Shown: positions 35,002 to 44,042 of the stretch, piece by piece
Layout of the letters: every line of letters begins with the position of its first letter
Position numbering within the stretch: the stretch's first letter is position 1
From: Lactobacillus pasteurii DSM 23907 = CRBIP 24.76
Lineage (GTDB): Bacteria; Bacillota; Bacilli; Lactobacillales; Lactobacillaceae
Direction of reading: 5' to 3'
DNA length: 64,000 nucleotides
Assembly (NCBI RefSeq): GCF_000297025.1
Contig: NZ_CAKD01000021.1
Coordinates: 1-64,000, forward strand
Translations under genes and position numbers: made by a program
Notes under the pieces: generated by a model
Told to the model about the DNA's origin: nothing
The model's input: the letters and a program-made list of their open reading frames with translations, nothing else
Databases searched by the model: none

Positions 35002-35046
35002 AATGCTTTTAGCATCGTAGTTAAGAATTTGTTGTTAAACATACCT

Positions 35047-35077
35047 AAAAGCCACCCTTTAAACGGGTGGCTTTTAG
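35047..35077 (+). terminator. Terminator after int
   Basis: An 11-bp perfect stem, AAAAGCCACCC with GGGTGGCTTTT, and a 7-nt loop. It works in both directions by symmetry and ends the int transcript. Confidence 0.75.
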
Positions 35078-35119
35078 TTTCGTCTTCTTTTTGTCTTCTT
35101 TGCTATTTTCTAACCCTCT

Positions 35120-35146
35120 CAAATCCTTTATATATCAAAGGATTTG
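35120..35146. other. Candidate attR core
   Basis: CAAATCCTTT and its exact complement AAAGGATTTG form 10-bp arms around a 7-bp spacer (ATATATC). That is the layout of a tyrosine-recombinase core site. It lies between the int terminator and rnhB, where the prophage must end. The matching attL lies left of the window, so the assignment cannot be confirmed here. Confidence 0.45.
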
Positions 35147-35240
35147 CAATTTTACGCAAAAAATGGAGTTTTCTTTTTTTATTTTTGATTTTTTTGAAAA
35201 AATTTACTTTTTAGGATTATAAAGTTGCTTGAACAACGTC

Positions 35241-35264
35241 AAAAATCCCTGGGTTAATCCAGAG
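35241..35264 (-). terminator. Terminator of rbgA-rnhB
   Basis: On the minus strand CTCTGG pairs with CCAGGG around a short loop, followed by ATTTTT. It lies 17 nt after the rnhB stop. Confidence 0.55.
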
Positions 35265-35280
35265 CTTTTATTTTACTCAG

Positions 35281-36039
35281 CTATTTTTGAAAGAATCTGC
35301 TGACGGGTTCAAATGACTTACGATGGATTGGTGTTGGGCCATACATTTCTAAGGCCTTAAGGTGATCTGCCGTTCCGTATCCTGCGTTATGGTTAAATTT
35401 ATACTGAGGATATAACTCATTGTAATCATCCATCAATTTATCACGGAACACTTTGGCTATGATCGATGCTGCCGCGATTGAATTTGACTTGGCGTCTCCC
35501 TTAATTAACTTAACTTGAGGGATGTCGACTGGTACATTCATGGCATCTACTAGCAAGGCATCTGGCTTTATACTTAAGTTGTTAACTGCCTGGGCCATAG
35601 CTAGGCGGTCTGCTTCATAAATATTGATTTGATCAATTACTTCGGCATCTTTAACGCCAACTGCTACAGCTACGGCCTGTTCAAGAATTTTAGGATACAG
35701 TGCCAGTCTTTTCTGCGGACTTAATTTCTTAGAATCGTTAACATCTAACAAATCAAAGCTACTATCGATTATTACCGCTGCTGTTACAACTGGTCCAGCC
35801 AATGGTCCTCTACCTACTTCATCTACTCCAGCTACAATTTGTCCCTTTTTCCAAAACTTTTCTTCATATGAAAAGCGTTTTTGGAATTCCATCTTTTTAG
35901 CTTGAAGCTTTTCTTGCTTCTTGTGATAATTAAGCAGGAGTTTCTTCACGCCTGCACGCTGATCATCAGCAAGTTCTTCCAATAATTCGGTAGAAACTTG
36001 ATCTGCATTAAGTAAATTCTTTATTTCGGTAATTGTCAT
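35281..36039 (-). CDS. rnhB: Ribonuclease HII
   Basis: The product is 252 aa and removes ribonucleotides from RNA-DNA hybrids. The catalytic motif is [15 protein letters not shown] with Asp73 and Glu74; a third acid is Asp102 in NDSKKLS, and a further one is in LLVDAMNVP. An N-terminal extension of about 65 residues precedes the catalytic domain, as in other Firmicutes. The start overlaps rbgA by 4 nt (ATGA). Confidence 0.93.
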   Translation of the reverse strand: MTITEIKNLLNADQVSTELLEELADDQRAGVKKLLLNYHKKQEKLQAKKMEFQKRFSYEEKFWKKGQIVAGVDEVGRGPLAGPVVTAAVIIDSSFDLLDVNDSKKLSPQKRLALYPKILEQAVAVAVGVKDAEVIDQINIYEADRLAMAQAVNNLSIKPDALLVDAMNVPVDIPQVKLIKGDAKSNSIAAASIIAKVFRDKLMDDYNELYPQYKFNHNAGYGTADHLKALEMYGPTPIHRKSFEPVSRFFQK

Positions 36040-36875
36040 AGTCTATCTAATGTTATCTTTCCAATCTTTCCTTTACGCAAACGTTGCAACATGTACAAGG
36101 AAAATCTATCATAGTCATCTCTCATACCATAAATATCGGTCAATGCTAATAGTAAATCAGTATCAGAAATTTGTTCAATTTGTTCTTTAGTTGATCTAGC
36201 AAACTTGACTAATTCTGCTAAGTAGTATTGACGCAGCAACTTAATCGTAAATAAAGCAACGTCGTCAGCGTGGAATACTGTATCCTTGATTGCGCCAAAT
36301 GCTGCCAATTTATAACCTACTGCTTGGTCATCAAACTTAGGCCAAAGAATCCCCGGTGTATCCAAAATTTGAATGTTTGTAGATGTCTTTAACCAAGTTT
36401 GCCCTTTAGTAACACCTGGTTTGTTTCCTACTTCTGCCACGTTACGCCCAACTAGTCGGTTAATGATGGTCGATTTGCCACAGTTTGGAATTCCAGCAAA
36501 TGCAATTCTAATGGTAGGATTCACGGCACCCTTTTCTTCCAACTTCTTAGTTTTTTCGCTGGCTGCTTTTTTGATCAGATGAATAAGTCCCTGCATGTTG
36601 GTATTGTGAAGTGAATCCATTGCCAAAACAAATTTGCCATTAGTTTGCAACTTCTTTTGCCATGCCTTTGTCAAAACGGGATCCGCTAGGTCAGCCTTAT
36701 TTAAAATAATTACGTGTGGCTTAGTACCAACTAAATCTGCAATCATTGGATTGCGTGATGAGCTTGGAATTCTTGCATCCAAAACTTCTACTACTACGTC
36801 AATTAGATTTATCTTTTCTTCTAATTGATTTCTAGCCTTATTCATATGACCTGGATACCATTGAATAGTTGCCAT
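36036..36875 (-). CDS. rbgA: Ribosome biogenesis GTPase RbgA (YlqF)
   Basis: The product is 279 aa, a circularly permuted GTPase for late 50S assembly. The G4 motif (LNKAD, about 58) precedes G1 ([13 protein letters not shown]) and G3 (LDTPG), the hallmark of the permutation. The N-terminal WYPGHMNKA is typical. It forms an operon with rnhB. Confidence 0.95.
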   Translation of the reverse strand: MATIQWYPGHMNKARNQLEEKINLIDVVVEVLDARIPSSSRNPMIADLVGTKPHVIILNKADLADPVLTKAWQKKLQTNGKFVLAMDSLHNTNMQGLIHLIKKAASEKTKKLEEKGAVNPTIRIAFAGIPNCGKSTIINRLVGRNVAEVGNKPGVTKGQTWLKTSTNIQILDTPGILWPKFDDQAVGYKLAAFGAIKDTVFHADDVALFTIKLLRQYYLAELVKFARSTKEQIEQISDTDLLLALTDIYGMRDDYDRFSLYMLQRLRKGKIGKITLDRL

Positions 36876-37071
36876 AATAAAAACTTCCTCTCATTTCATT
36901 ACTCTTAACATGATGAAAACTACTTTTGCGCAATTCCTATTTGCTTAATTTATCATTTTTGATGGGGTGTTTTCAACAGTTGTCTGATTGTTTTTCATTT
37001 TAATAAAATTTAGTAACAACTAATTAGAATTGTATTTTACTGAAACAAAAAATCTTCTTTCTCCACCCGAT

Positions 37072-37102
37072 AAAAAAAGCGATCAACCTAAATCAATCGC
37101 TC
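37072..37102 (-). terminator. Terminator after the degV-yozE pair
   Basis: On the minus strand AGCGAT and ATCGCT arms are followed by seven T residues. The same AGCGAT stem recurs in the phage island at 44.5 and 46.3 kb. The rest of the 263-bp gap (36876-37138) shows only the rbgA ribosome binding site and AT-rich DNA. Confidence 0.7.
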
Positions 37103-37138
37103 AAATTATCAAAACTTATTTAAAAAATCATTCCAGAA

Positions 37139-37366
37139 CTAATACTGCATCTTTTCCTGGTATAACTCGTATGCACGGTCAAAGATTGACATCTCTGGCA
37201 AATAACCCGCATTTAATTCTAAATAATCTGCCAAAGCCTCATAATCCTGTTCTTGCTTTGGAAATGTAGAATCGTGTTGAGCATTGTTGGCAAATTCAGC
37301 TATGTCATCATGTGATCCTGGATCAATTTGAGTCATCAAAAATCGATAAAAACTCTCTCTGTACAT
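37139..37366 (-). CDS. YozE family protein (UPF0346)
   Basis: The product is 75 aa and matches the YozE SAM-like family: [20 protein letters not shown] at the start and [20 protein letters not shown] near the end. Function unknown. It follows the DegV-family gene by 7 nt. Confidence 0.85.
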   Translation of the reverse strand: MYRESFYRFLMTQIDPGSHDDIAEFANNAQHDSTFPKQEQDYEALADYLELNAGYLPEMSIFDRAYELYQEKMQY

Positions 37367-37373
37367 CTAAGTT

Positions 37374-38228
37374 CTACCTCAAATAGTATAAAATTGCGTA
37401 TGCGCCAGTGCCTGCGTGCGTTGCAATAATTGGACTGGTTTGTCTTACTAAAACGTTAATTTCTGGATTTATTTGACGAATTCTATCAGCTAATTTTTCC
37501 ATTTCGTCTGGCGTATCGACGTAAGAAATGCCAACGTCTGAGATTCGATCTTTATTTTCTTCGATATCTTTGAGAATATTTTCGTCAAATGCCTTAGAGA
37601 ACTTCTTTCCTCTACCCTTTTTATCAACTTCTAGTTGACCATTAGGCATAGAAAGAGCAATACGGATGTTCAATAAAGTTGCAACCTTACCAGATAGGGC
37701 TCCTAATCTACCACCCTTGATCAAATTCTTCAAATCTACTACCATCATGCCCAACTTTTGACCGGACTTAATTTGATTAACGTGGTCAATAATTTCTTGC
37801 TTAGATTTGCCAGCTTGTGCATCCTTAGCCGCTTCCAAAACTTGCAAGCCTTCTGCTCTATCAGTTAATTCTGAGTCAATAATTGTTACTCTGTCTTCTC
37901 GATCGGCAATTTCGACTGCTTGTCTAGCTGCATCGATTGTTCCACTAAGAGACTTAGCTAAGAAAATTCCAATAACTTCAGTATCTTCATCTTCAGTCAG
38001 TTGCTTAATTACATCAACAAATCTACCGATAGATGGTTGACTTGTCTTTGGCAATTCTTCAGCTGCTTTCATCTTTTCAACAAATTCGCTTCGACTGATG
38101 TCTTCACCATCAACATAAGTCTTGCCTTCAATCGAAATGGTTAAAGGTACTACGGTAATTTCATATTGCTTGATTTCTTCTTCTGTCAATTGAACAGAGG
38201 AATCAGTCATAATTTTAATCTTTGTCAA
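37374..38228 (-). CDS. DegV family fatty-acid-binding protein
   Basis: The product is 284 aa. I chose the TTG at 38228, because GAGGG lies 8 nt upstream and the protein then begins (M)TKIKIMTDSSVQL, the family's usual start; an in-frame ATG at 38258 has no site. DegV features: SRSEFVEKMK, TSQPSIGRF and a late ATHAGTGAY motif. Family members bind fatty acids, often for the FakA/FakB kinase system. Confidence 0.85.
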   Translation of the reverse strand: MTKIKIMTDSSVQLTEEEIKQYEITVVPLTISIEGKTYVDGEDISRSEFVEKMKAAEELPKTSQPSIGRFVDVIKQLTEDEDTEVIGIFLAKSLSGTIDAARQAVEIADREDRVTIIDSELTDRAEGLQVLEAAKDAQAGKSKQEIIDHVNQIKSGQKLGMMVVDLKNLIKGGRLGALSGKVATLLNIRIALSMPNGQLEVDKKGRGKKFSKAFDENILKDIEENKDRISDVGISYVDTPDEMEKLADRIRQINPEINVLVRQTSPIIATHAGTGAYAILYYLR

Positions 38229-38341
38229 CGTTTTCGCCCTCAATTCTATTAAGCTCATAATTTATGCTAAAATGTGAGCTAGCGTATAAAGTTAGTATAA
38301 CAAAAAAATTCTTTATTAAAATAACAGATTGGATTGAACTA

Positions 38342-39007
38342 ATGAAAATAAATAATCTTTGGAAAGATCCTAAAGTCAGATCTAAAAAATACAATATTCT
38401 AGACAATGTTTTTAGTGCTATTACCCACGGTATTGGCTTTGGACTAGCTGTAGTAGGACTGGTGATTTTAATTGTTAAAGCAGCCCAAACTGGCAGTGCT
38501 CTTAGAGTCGTAACCTTTACAATCTATGGCGTGTGTCTAATTTTGCTCTACCTATTCTCCACCTTATATCATAGTCTGATTTTTACCCGTGCAAGAAACG
38601 TTTTTCAGATTTTTGATCATTCGTCCATTTTCTTGCTGATTGCTGGCTCCTATACTCCCTACTCTTTAGTAGCAATTGGTGGTGCCTGGGGATGGACTTT
38701 ATTCGGTCTTATCTGGGGTTCAACAATCATAGGCATTGTCTATTATATATTCAATCGCGGCAAACATGTAATCTTTGATACGATTCTTTATGTCGTCATG
38801 GGTTGGTTAATCATTCTGTCAGCCAAGTATTTATACATCCGCCTAAGTCCAACCGGCTTTTGGCTACTTGTGCTCGGCGGGGTAGCTTACACTGTGGGGG
38901 CTTTGCTTTATACAATGAAGTCTGTCCCATTTATTCACGTAATTTGGCACATGTTTGTTTTGCTAGGATCAATCCTGATGTATTTTTCTGTGTTATTCTA
39001 CATATAA
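38342..39007 (+). CDS. Hemolysin III family membrane protein
   Basis: The product is 221 aa from the ATG at 38342, with seven predicted membrane helices. Family signatures are AITHGIGFGLAVVG, FSTLYHSL, IFDHSSIFLLIAGSYTPY and a C-terminal IHVIWHMFVLLGS. These are the conserved His/Asp positions of the PAQR/HlyIII superfamily. The frame is open upstream to 38264 but without a ribosome binding site. It diverges from degV. Confidence 0.88.
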   Translation: MKINNLWKDPKVRSKKYNILDNVFSAITHGIGFGLAVVGLVILIVKAAQTGSALRVVTFTIYGVCLILLYLFSTLYHSLIFTRARNVFQIFDHSSIFLLIAGSYTPYSLVAIGGAWGWTLFGLIWGSTIIGIVYYIFNRGKHVIFDTILYVVMGWLIILSAKYLYIRLSPTGFWLLVLGGVAYTVGALLYTMKSVPFIHVIWHMFVLLGSILMYFSVLFYI

Positions 39008-39040
39008 AACAGTCACACTAGTAAAATTATCAAGAAACTA

Positions 39041-39083
39041 AAAATATCAAAATTTTCATTTCTGAGAATTTTGATATTTTTTT
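39041..39083. terminator. Bidirectional terminator between hlyIII and cca
   Basis: ATATCAAAATT and AATTTTGATAT form an 11-bp stem with a 12-nt loop, with T and A runs on opposite sides. The two genes converge here. Confidence 0.8.
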
Positions 39084-39101
39084 GTTGATTTTGTATAAAT
39101 T

Positions 39102-40298
39102 TTACAGATATTTATTTATGTAAAGTGATATTTCGTCCTGATTATTTTCCAAAACTCCATCTACCACTTTTTCTTTTATTTCTTCCAAAATCACGCCTAG
39201 CTGTGGACCCGGTTTAAATCCGGCTTGAATTAAGAAACGTCCATCAATAACTAGTTCATCAGTTGACTTGATTGGTAAAGCCAAGTATCGATCAACTAAA
39301 ACCTTAGAATCAATCGGCTGACCTAAAATATGGGCGACATCAATTGTGTTTAACAAAGTGGTCTTGCCAACTTTAAATAAGTCATAGTCGCTAGGAGTTT
39401 TTTCAGAAAGAATGTCAAAGAAGCTAACAACTCTTTCAACCTCGTCAGTCATTGCATTAGAATTCTTCCAGGCCCTCATGAATTCATGTATCTTATCATT
39501 AGGCAACTTTAACAGAATAATAATAATTGACCACAAACTAGTCTCTTCGGTTGGGCTGAATTGCAATTTTGGAAAAACTTCTAGCAATTTGCTTTTTCCG
39601 GCAAAATGTGGCACTTCTTCGCTCAGTTTGGTTGTCAAGAATACTTCAAAAGCTGTTCTGGCATTTGAACCGATGCCCATTTTAACAAATTCATCTCTAA
39701 TTCTTTCAATCGAGATATTTTTTAGCAACAAATGATTGTCTAAAATTGCTTGTTCTGTCTTATCCTCTAGCTTGAATTTCAGCTGACTCATGAATCTAAC
39801 TGCCCTCATCATTCTTAAGGCATCTTCATGGAATCTTTGGACAGGATCGCCAACAGCTCTAATCAATTGCTTGTCGATATCTCCTAGACCATCATAAAAG
39901 TCGATGATTTCACCTCTAGTATTCATAGCTAGAGCATTAATCGTAAAATCTCTTCGCTTAATATCCTCTGACAGATTTTGAACAAAGGTCACATGATCTG
40001 GCCGTCTAAAGTCTTGATAGCCAGATTCTGTTCTAAAAGTCGTAATTTCATAGCTATTGCCATTGTACAAAACAGTTACTGTACCATGCTTTATGCCTGT
40101 ATCTATCGTTTTGACAAATAAATTTTTGACTTCTTCAGGGTAAGCACTAGTTGCAATATCAATGTCATGAATATGGTGACCTAAAATCAAGTCTCTGACT
40201 GAGCCACCTACAAAATATGCCTCAAAGCCTGCTTCTTCCAATTTATCTAAAACAGGTGCCGCATCTAAAAATATCTTTGGTAATTTGTCTATCTTCAT
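39102..40298 (-). CDS. cca: CCA-adding tRNA nucleotidyltransferase
   Basis: The product is 398 aa. Class II nucleotidyltransferase motifs: [28 protein letters not shown] (catalytic Asp pair), [11 protein letters not shown] and [15 protein letters not shown]. It adds or repairs the 3' CCA of tRNAs. It converges with the hlyIII gene and diverges from the YitT gene. Confidence 0.93.
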   Translation of the reverse strand: MKIDKLPKIFLDAAPVLDKLEEAGFEAYFVGGSVRDLILGHHIHDIDIATSAYPEEVKNLFVKTIDTGIKHGTVTVLYNGNSYEITTFRTESGYQDFRRPDHVTFVQNLSEDIKRRDFTINALAMNTRGEIIDFYDGLGDIDKQLIRAVGDPVQRFHEDALRMMRAVRFMSQLKFKLEDKTEQAILDNHLLLKNISIERIRDEFVKMGIGSNARTAFEVFLTTKLSEEVPHFAGKSKLLEVFPKLQFSPTEETSLWSIIIILLKLPNDKIHEFMRAWKNSNAMTDEVERVVSFFDILSEKTPSDYDLFKVGKTTLLNTIDVAHILGQPIDSKVLVDRYLALPIKSTDELVIDGRFLIQAGFKPGPQLGVILEEIKEKVVDGVLENNQDEISLYINKYL

Positions 40299-40380
40299 GT
40301 AAATAAATCAACTCATCCTAGTGTAATAATATTAAACTTGTGATAGGTTAGAGATAGATCTTTTTATACGGAGGTTTTAC

Positions 40381-41271
40381 ATGAAAAATAATGATACTAA
40401 AAAAATTACCATTGATTTGATCATGATTGCCCTCGGCTGTGCTATCTATGCTCTAAGTCTAGATATGATTTCCGTACCTAACCGACTTGCAGATGGCGGT
40501 ATAAGTGGTATCACTCTAATTCTTAATCACTTCTGGGGAATCAATATGGGGTTGTCCACACTGGTTCTCAATATTCCTTTGATTATACTGGGCTACCGCT
40601 ATATGGGAAAGCTACTCCTTGCTTATACAATCTGGGGAACAGCATCCCTGTCATTTTTCTTATGGTTTTGGCGCCTGACTCCTATTATAACGCAACTAAA
40701 CCTAGACAACGACCTATTCCTTTCAGCTATTTTAGCCGGAACTCTTTCAGGCTTGGGTTTAGGGCTAGTTTTCAGGTTTAATGGTACTTCAGGTGGTACA
40801 GATATTATCGCACGAATTTTTCAAATCAAGTTCGGCATATCTTCAGGGAAAGTGCTACTAGCGTGCGATGCCATCATCTTATTCATTTCCTTAAGTTATT
40901 TAGACATCAAGCATATGATGTACACGCTATTAGCTTCATTCTTGCTGACTAGAGTACTAGACAGCGTTCAACAAGGAGCATACAGCGCTAGAGGTATTTT
41001 GATCATCTCTGACAAATACGAAAATATTGCGAAAATGATCGACATAGAACTTGAGCGCGGATTTACTTATCTCAACGCTTTAGGTGGATACAAGCAAGAT
41101 GACAAGAAAGTTATTTACCTTGTCGTTTCTCCTAGAGAAATTCCTCAAGTTAAGCATTTGATTCAAAATGAGGACCCTAATGCGTTTGTTTCAATCTTTG
41201 AGGTACATGAAGCATTAGGCGAAGGTTTTACTTATAAGCAGAAAAAGCCTCGTCTCTTCACTCGTAAATAA
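40381..41271 (+). CDS. YitT family membrane protein
   Basis: The product is 296 aa with five or six membrane helices and a C-terminal DUF2179 domain. Family features: VPNRLADGGISGITLIL, FRFNGTSGGTDIIARI and, at about 210-285, YSARGILIISDKYENI with FTYLNALGGY. Function unknown; transport is suspected. The ribosome binding site is CGGAGG. Confidence 0.88.
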   Translation: MKNNDTKKITIDLIMIALGCAIYALSLDMISVPNRLADGGISGITLILNHFWGINMGLSTLVLNIPLIILGYRYMGKLLLAYTIWGTASLSFFLWFWRLTPIITQLNLDNDLFLSAILAGTLSGLGLGLVFRFNGTSGGTDIIARIFQIKFGISSGKVLLACDAIILFISLSYLDIKHMMYTLLASFLLTRVLDSVQQGAYSARGILIISDKYENIAKMIDIELERGFTYLNALGGYKQDDKKVIYLVVSPREIPQVKHLIQNEDPNAFVSIFEVHEALGEGFTYKQKKPRLFTRK

Positions 41272-41288
41272 CAAAAGATTATAGGTTA

Positions 41289-41333
41289 AATAGCGAATTG
41301 ATTGTTTGATAAAACAGTTGATTCGCTATTTTG
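41289..41333 (+). terminator. Terminator after the YitT gene
   Basis: AATAGCGAAT pairs with ATTCGCTATT around a 22-nt loop and is followed by TTGCTT. It marks the edge of the core block; phage-derived material begins just after it. Confidence 0.6.
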
Positions 41334-41355
41334 CTTAGCTGGCACGGGTTGCCAA

Positions 41356-41505
41356 TTAAATGATATGAAAGATATATTTAGCACAAAGCCAAATAACCAG
41401 AATAGGCATCCCAAATTCTAAAACTAGCCATAAGATAATTAATGAAATTACCCCTAGCCAATCTTTGAACTTGAACCAAAAATAGAACTTGTCCCAATCA
41501 TCCAA
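41356..41505 (-). CDS. Small island membrane protein
   Basis: A 49-aa frame from a TTG at 41505 (GGTGA 5 nt upstream; a GTG at 41514 is an alternative). It begins (M)DDWDKFYFWFKFKDW and has one long membrane helix (LGVISLIILWLVLEFGMPIL). Two other small membrane proteins occur in the island. Function unknown. Confidence 0.4.
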   Translation of the reverse strand: MDDWDKFYFWFKFKDWLGVISLIILWLVLEFGMPILVIWLCAKYIFHII

Positions 41506-41516
41506 TAATTTCACCA

Positions 41517-41548
41517 AACAAAAAACGATTAACTTTTGTTAATCGTTT
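41517..41548 (-). terminator. Recurrent island hairpin, copy 1
   Basis: On the minus strand AAACGATTAAC and GTTAATCGTTT form a perfect 11-bp stem with an AAAA loop and trailing T residues. Related hairpins lie at 44555, 45649 and 46337. Confidence 0.7.
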
Positions 41549-41609
41549 AAATAAATTGTATAAATGTGCTGAAATCGGTAAAAAACTCACTGTAGTAGTC
41601 TTTAACCTC

Positions 41610-41762
41610 TTACGATTCATCGTTGTGTGTTCTTTTATACTCATCTAATTCTCTTCTATGCTTTTTTCGTAAACGTATTTCTTCTGTATAGTTTCTATTT
41701 TTATATGATTCAGAATCTATCCGTGCACGATAGAACTTTTCCCATTCTTCTTCAGTCATCAT
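41610..41762 (-). CDS. Small charged island protein
   Basis: A 50-aa frame (GAGG 8 nt before the first of two ATGs). The product is very charged: MMTEEEWEKFYRAR, then RLRKKHRRELDEYKR. No family recognised. It is the last of three small genes behind the MuF toxin remnant. Confidence 0.4.
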   Translation of the reverse strand: MMTEEEWEKFYRARIDSESYKNRNYTEEIRLRKKHRRELDEYKRTHNDES

Positions 41763-41801
41763 ACGTCTCGCCTCTATTGACTTGCTTACCTACAAACGGA
41801 C

Positions 41802-42017
41802 TCAATTTAACCATTGTCTACCTGATCTTGAACTCGATCGTATAAATTCATCAGCATAATCTTGCTTTCCATCTTGTGCTAATTCAACTTCTTTATCAAG
41901 AATTCTATCCAATAATTCGAAAGCTTCGTCTTCGGTATAAGTTCGGTTAATATCAAAATCAGACTCAATAATATTCAACAATTTGATATCAAGATTGGTT
42001 AATTTTAGCTTAATCAT
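41802..42017 (-). CDS. Small acidic island protein, possible immunity protein
   Basis: The product is 71 aa, acidic and helical (NLDIKLLNIIESDFDINRTY, EAFELLDRILDKEVEL). The start overlaps the upstream gene (TAATG), so the two are coupled. Position behind a toxin-like fragment suggests an immunity role; this is inference. Confidence 0.4.
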   Translation of the reverse strand: MIKLKLTNLDIKLLNIIESDFDINRTYTEDEAFELLDRILDKEVELAQDGKQDYADEFIRSSSRSGRQWLN

Positions 42018-42265
42018 TAATACACTTCAATATCTATAAAAGGTAGTAGCTCAACTAGTGATTTTCCATCAAAAAGCGGATCATTTAACATATCATCCTT
42101 ATTTGTGTATTCCCTGCTAGTTTTACCAAACCATAATAGGTAATTCACATGATTTTGATCAGCATCTAAAATCTCAAAGCCACACGCCTTATCTTTATAT
42201 TCAAAACTATAATCCAAGCTCCAATCATTTAAAGAAGCCTTTAAATCCTTAATTGTCATGATCAT
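42017..42265 (-). CDS. Putative immunity protein for the MuF toxin remnant
   Basis: The product is 82 aa from the ATG at 42265 (GGGGA 6 nt upstream). Acidic, with KDKACGFEILDADQNHVNY, YLLWFGKTSREYTNKDD and a C-terminal DPLFDGKSLVELLPFIDIEV. It lies 27 nt after the toxin fragment on the same strand. Size, charge and position fit an immunity protein; no named family. Confidence 0.45.
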   Translation of the reverse strand: MIMTIKDLKASLNDWSLDYSFEYKDKACGFEILDADQNHVNYLLWFGKTSREYTNKDDMLNDPLFDGKSLVELLPFIDIEVY

Positions 42266-42292
42266 AATATATCCCCGTTCTTTTATCAAATC

Positions 42293-42758
42293 TCAGCTGA
42301 TCTTCTTTAAAAGTTTTGTTCCATCATCATTAAAAATAAATTCGTGAACATGCTCTATATTTTTACCAAAGGAATGATACTTATCATTATCACCGTGACA
42401 TATCGTATGGATATCTAGTCTCATTATACCATTTTTATCATAGAATCTTCGCTTATCAACCTTGCCATTTTTATCAATGTGATCTAAAACTTCAAAAGAC
42501 TTACCTATTTTAGAAATAGTATGATCTTTAGTCACTCTATGTTGTAATCAGCGCAAGCTGTTAATCTTTTCTTCTGGAGTATCGCCTTCGGCTGCTTCAT
42601 ACATCTTCAAAAGCTTATCTAGATCATATCCCTCAACATCATCTTTATTAACTAAATCTAACTAAAGTTAAACAAAAAGGGCAAGTCATTCCACACGGAA
42701 TCCATGCCCATTCTGCTGGATATCTTATTCCATTTTTTAAAGTCGTATCTGCAGCTAC
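42293..42758 (-). pseudogene. Decayed MuF-type minor head protein with C-terminal toxin-like domain
   Basis: Three pieces of one protein are visible. First, at about 42755-42665, a MuF-like segment: RYPAEWAWIPCGMTCPFC. Second, at about 42660-42560, VEGYDLDKLLKMYEAAEGD, a linker typical of these proteins. Third, after a stop, at 42535-42293, a domain with KRRFYDKNGIMRLDIH, CHGDNDKYHSFGKN and HVHEF, resembling His-rich polymorphic toxin ends. A stop, a frame change and a missing internal segment show it is dead. The third piece could still be translated from 42535. Confidence 0.6.
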
Positions 42759-42838
42759 CCTTATTGCCAATCTTTCCAATTGCATCTTGAATAGATTGAA
42801 TAACTTTTCTTAATCCTGTACCAGCTTTATCAGCTTCT

Positions 42839-43337
42839 CAATTTGTTAACGTATGAGTTCTTTATCTCATGCTTCAATATGTTTCCATATTGTTCAGACT
42901 ATCTTTTAATCCAGATAGGATTACTTGCCTTCGTGGAAATTTTTGTATGAAAAAAGACATGCTTACACATGTCTTCATTTTTAGCTTACTTTTTCTAGTC
43001 GTTACACCTTCTTAGCGTTTCCACTAAGCTTGGCGCGGGATTAGCATATTATAAAAAATTTATAATAACAATAAAAATATAAATAATTGCTAAAAACAAA
43101 CTAGCAATTACGAGGGTCGACACAATTTGCACAAAAAAATGATCAAAAATATAAAATGCTATGGCATATAATACAATAAATCCTAGTATAACTAGCCAAA
43201 ACTCTTTAACAAAATTAATGATCTTTTTCATGTATAACACCCCCCGATTCTTTGATTAAATTATATCATAACTTAGCCTTCCCCGAATTAACAAGTTTTA
43301 TTACCTGAAAGTTACCAATCAGGAGGCCAGCAACTCT
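42839..43337 (-). ncRNA. Group I intron
   Basis: A 499-nt insertion with the group I core. Exon end GGGCU pairs with intron GGCCU (43328-43324) as P1, giving the required U-G at the splice site. P2 is CCUGA/UCAGG. P element AAUUCGGGGAAGGC (43289-43276), Q element AAUCCCGCGCCAAGC (43042-43028), R element GUGUAACGACUAGA (43007-42994) and S element AAAGAUAGUCUG (42906-42895) are in order. P4 pairs CGGGG with UCCCG and P7 pairs GACUA with UAGUC. AAGACATG/CATGTCTT is a P8 candidate. The intron ends in G. A small frame lies in the loop between P and Q. Confidence 0.85.
43049..43231 (-). CDS. Intron-encoded small membrane protein
   Basis: A 60-aa frame starting MKKIINFVKEFWLVILG (ATG at 43231, GGGGGGTG upstream). 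It has two membrane helices (WLVILGFIVLYAIAFYIF and LVIASLFLAIIYIFIVI). It lies in the loop of the group I intron between the P and Q elements, where homing endonucleases are usually found, but shows no endonuclease motif. Confidence 0.5.
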   Translation of the reverse strand: MKKIINFVKEFWLVILGFIVLYAIAFYIFDHFFVQIVSTLVIASLFLAIIYIFIVIINFL

Positions 43338-43499
43338 AGCCCGTTGTTACTAAGAATTCCCATTGCTGAAGAGGTTGATGCAAGTGAAATATTCGCTTGA
43401 TGGGCTATGGAGGATACATAGCTCATCTCCACGACTAAATCTTGGAATCCAGTTGAAGTCATATCGGCTACATAAGCAAGCTGATTTTTGACCTGCATC

Positions 43500-43946
43500 A
43501 AACAAATAAGGATCACTTTTACGGATTGATTCAATTTGTGAATCCAATCCTGACAATTTACCAGATTCATCAAGCTTGATAGTGTCCATATCTAGTAAAG
43601 CCTTGAATGCCTTGGTATTTCTTACCCTTGAACTAGTCAAGGCACTATCAATGGCGCCGTTTAGCTTAACCTTGGCCAATTCTTGAGTAAGATTGTCGTG
43701 ATCTTGCTTATACTTTCCTTGCAATTCTTGCAGCTGCTGAGTTAGTTCTTCATTATCCTTGACATTCTTCTTTAACTTGGCAAAATCCTTATCTCTTTCA
43801 GCCAATTGTGATTTCAAAGCTTCATTTTCTTTGATCATTTCATCATTGCTTGACTTAGCCTTATTAATATCTTCGCCGTTGATATCCATCACAGCTTCGA
43901 TTTGGTCATCTGACAAGCCCAACTCTTTTAATTGATCTCTTTTCAT
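43500..43946 (-). pseudogene. Truncated second scaffold gene, GP20 family
   Basis: The first about 148 residues are a GP20-type scaffold: MKRDQLKELGLSDDQIEAVM, a coiled coil and a conserved IDSALTSSRVRNTKAFKALL region. The frame loses homology after KSDPYLFDAG (about 43500), where tape-measure sequence begins in another frame. A deletion that joined head and tail genes explains this. The order minor head, scaffold matches the resident prophage. Confidence 0.7.
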
Positions 43947-44042
43947 AACAAATATTTCCTTTCCTCTAACATGTTTTTACGAGTTCACCTCTCATCAAGG
44001 CACACAAAAAGAGCAGTTTTACGACTTGCTCAGGTCAAACGG

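Larger units (their letters stand above)
42760..43500 (-). pseudogene. Tape-measure fragment split by a group I intron
   Basis: Exon 1 (43500-43338) encodes NQLAYVADMTSTGFQDLVVE, HQANISLASTSSAMG and ILSNNGL. Exon 2 (42838-42760) encodes EADKAGTGLRKVIQSIQDAI. Joined at GGGCT/AGAAGC they restore a continuous tape-measure-type sequence across the intron. The 5' side is fused to the scaffold remnant and the 3' side to the MuF remnant, so only about 80 residues survive. The family differs from the resident prophage's tape measure. Confidence 0.65.

Noticed and set aside
42541-43050. Insertion sequence remnant as the reason for the broken island genes
   Set aside because: No transposase motif or terminal inverted repeats were found; group I intron core elements and MuF/tape-measure coding explain the segment.
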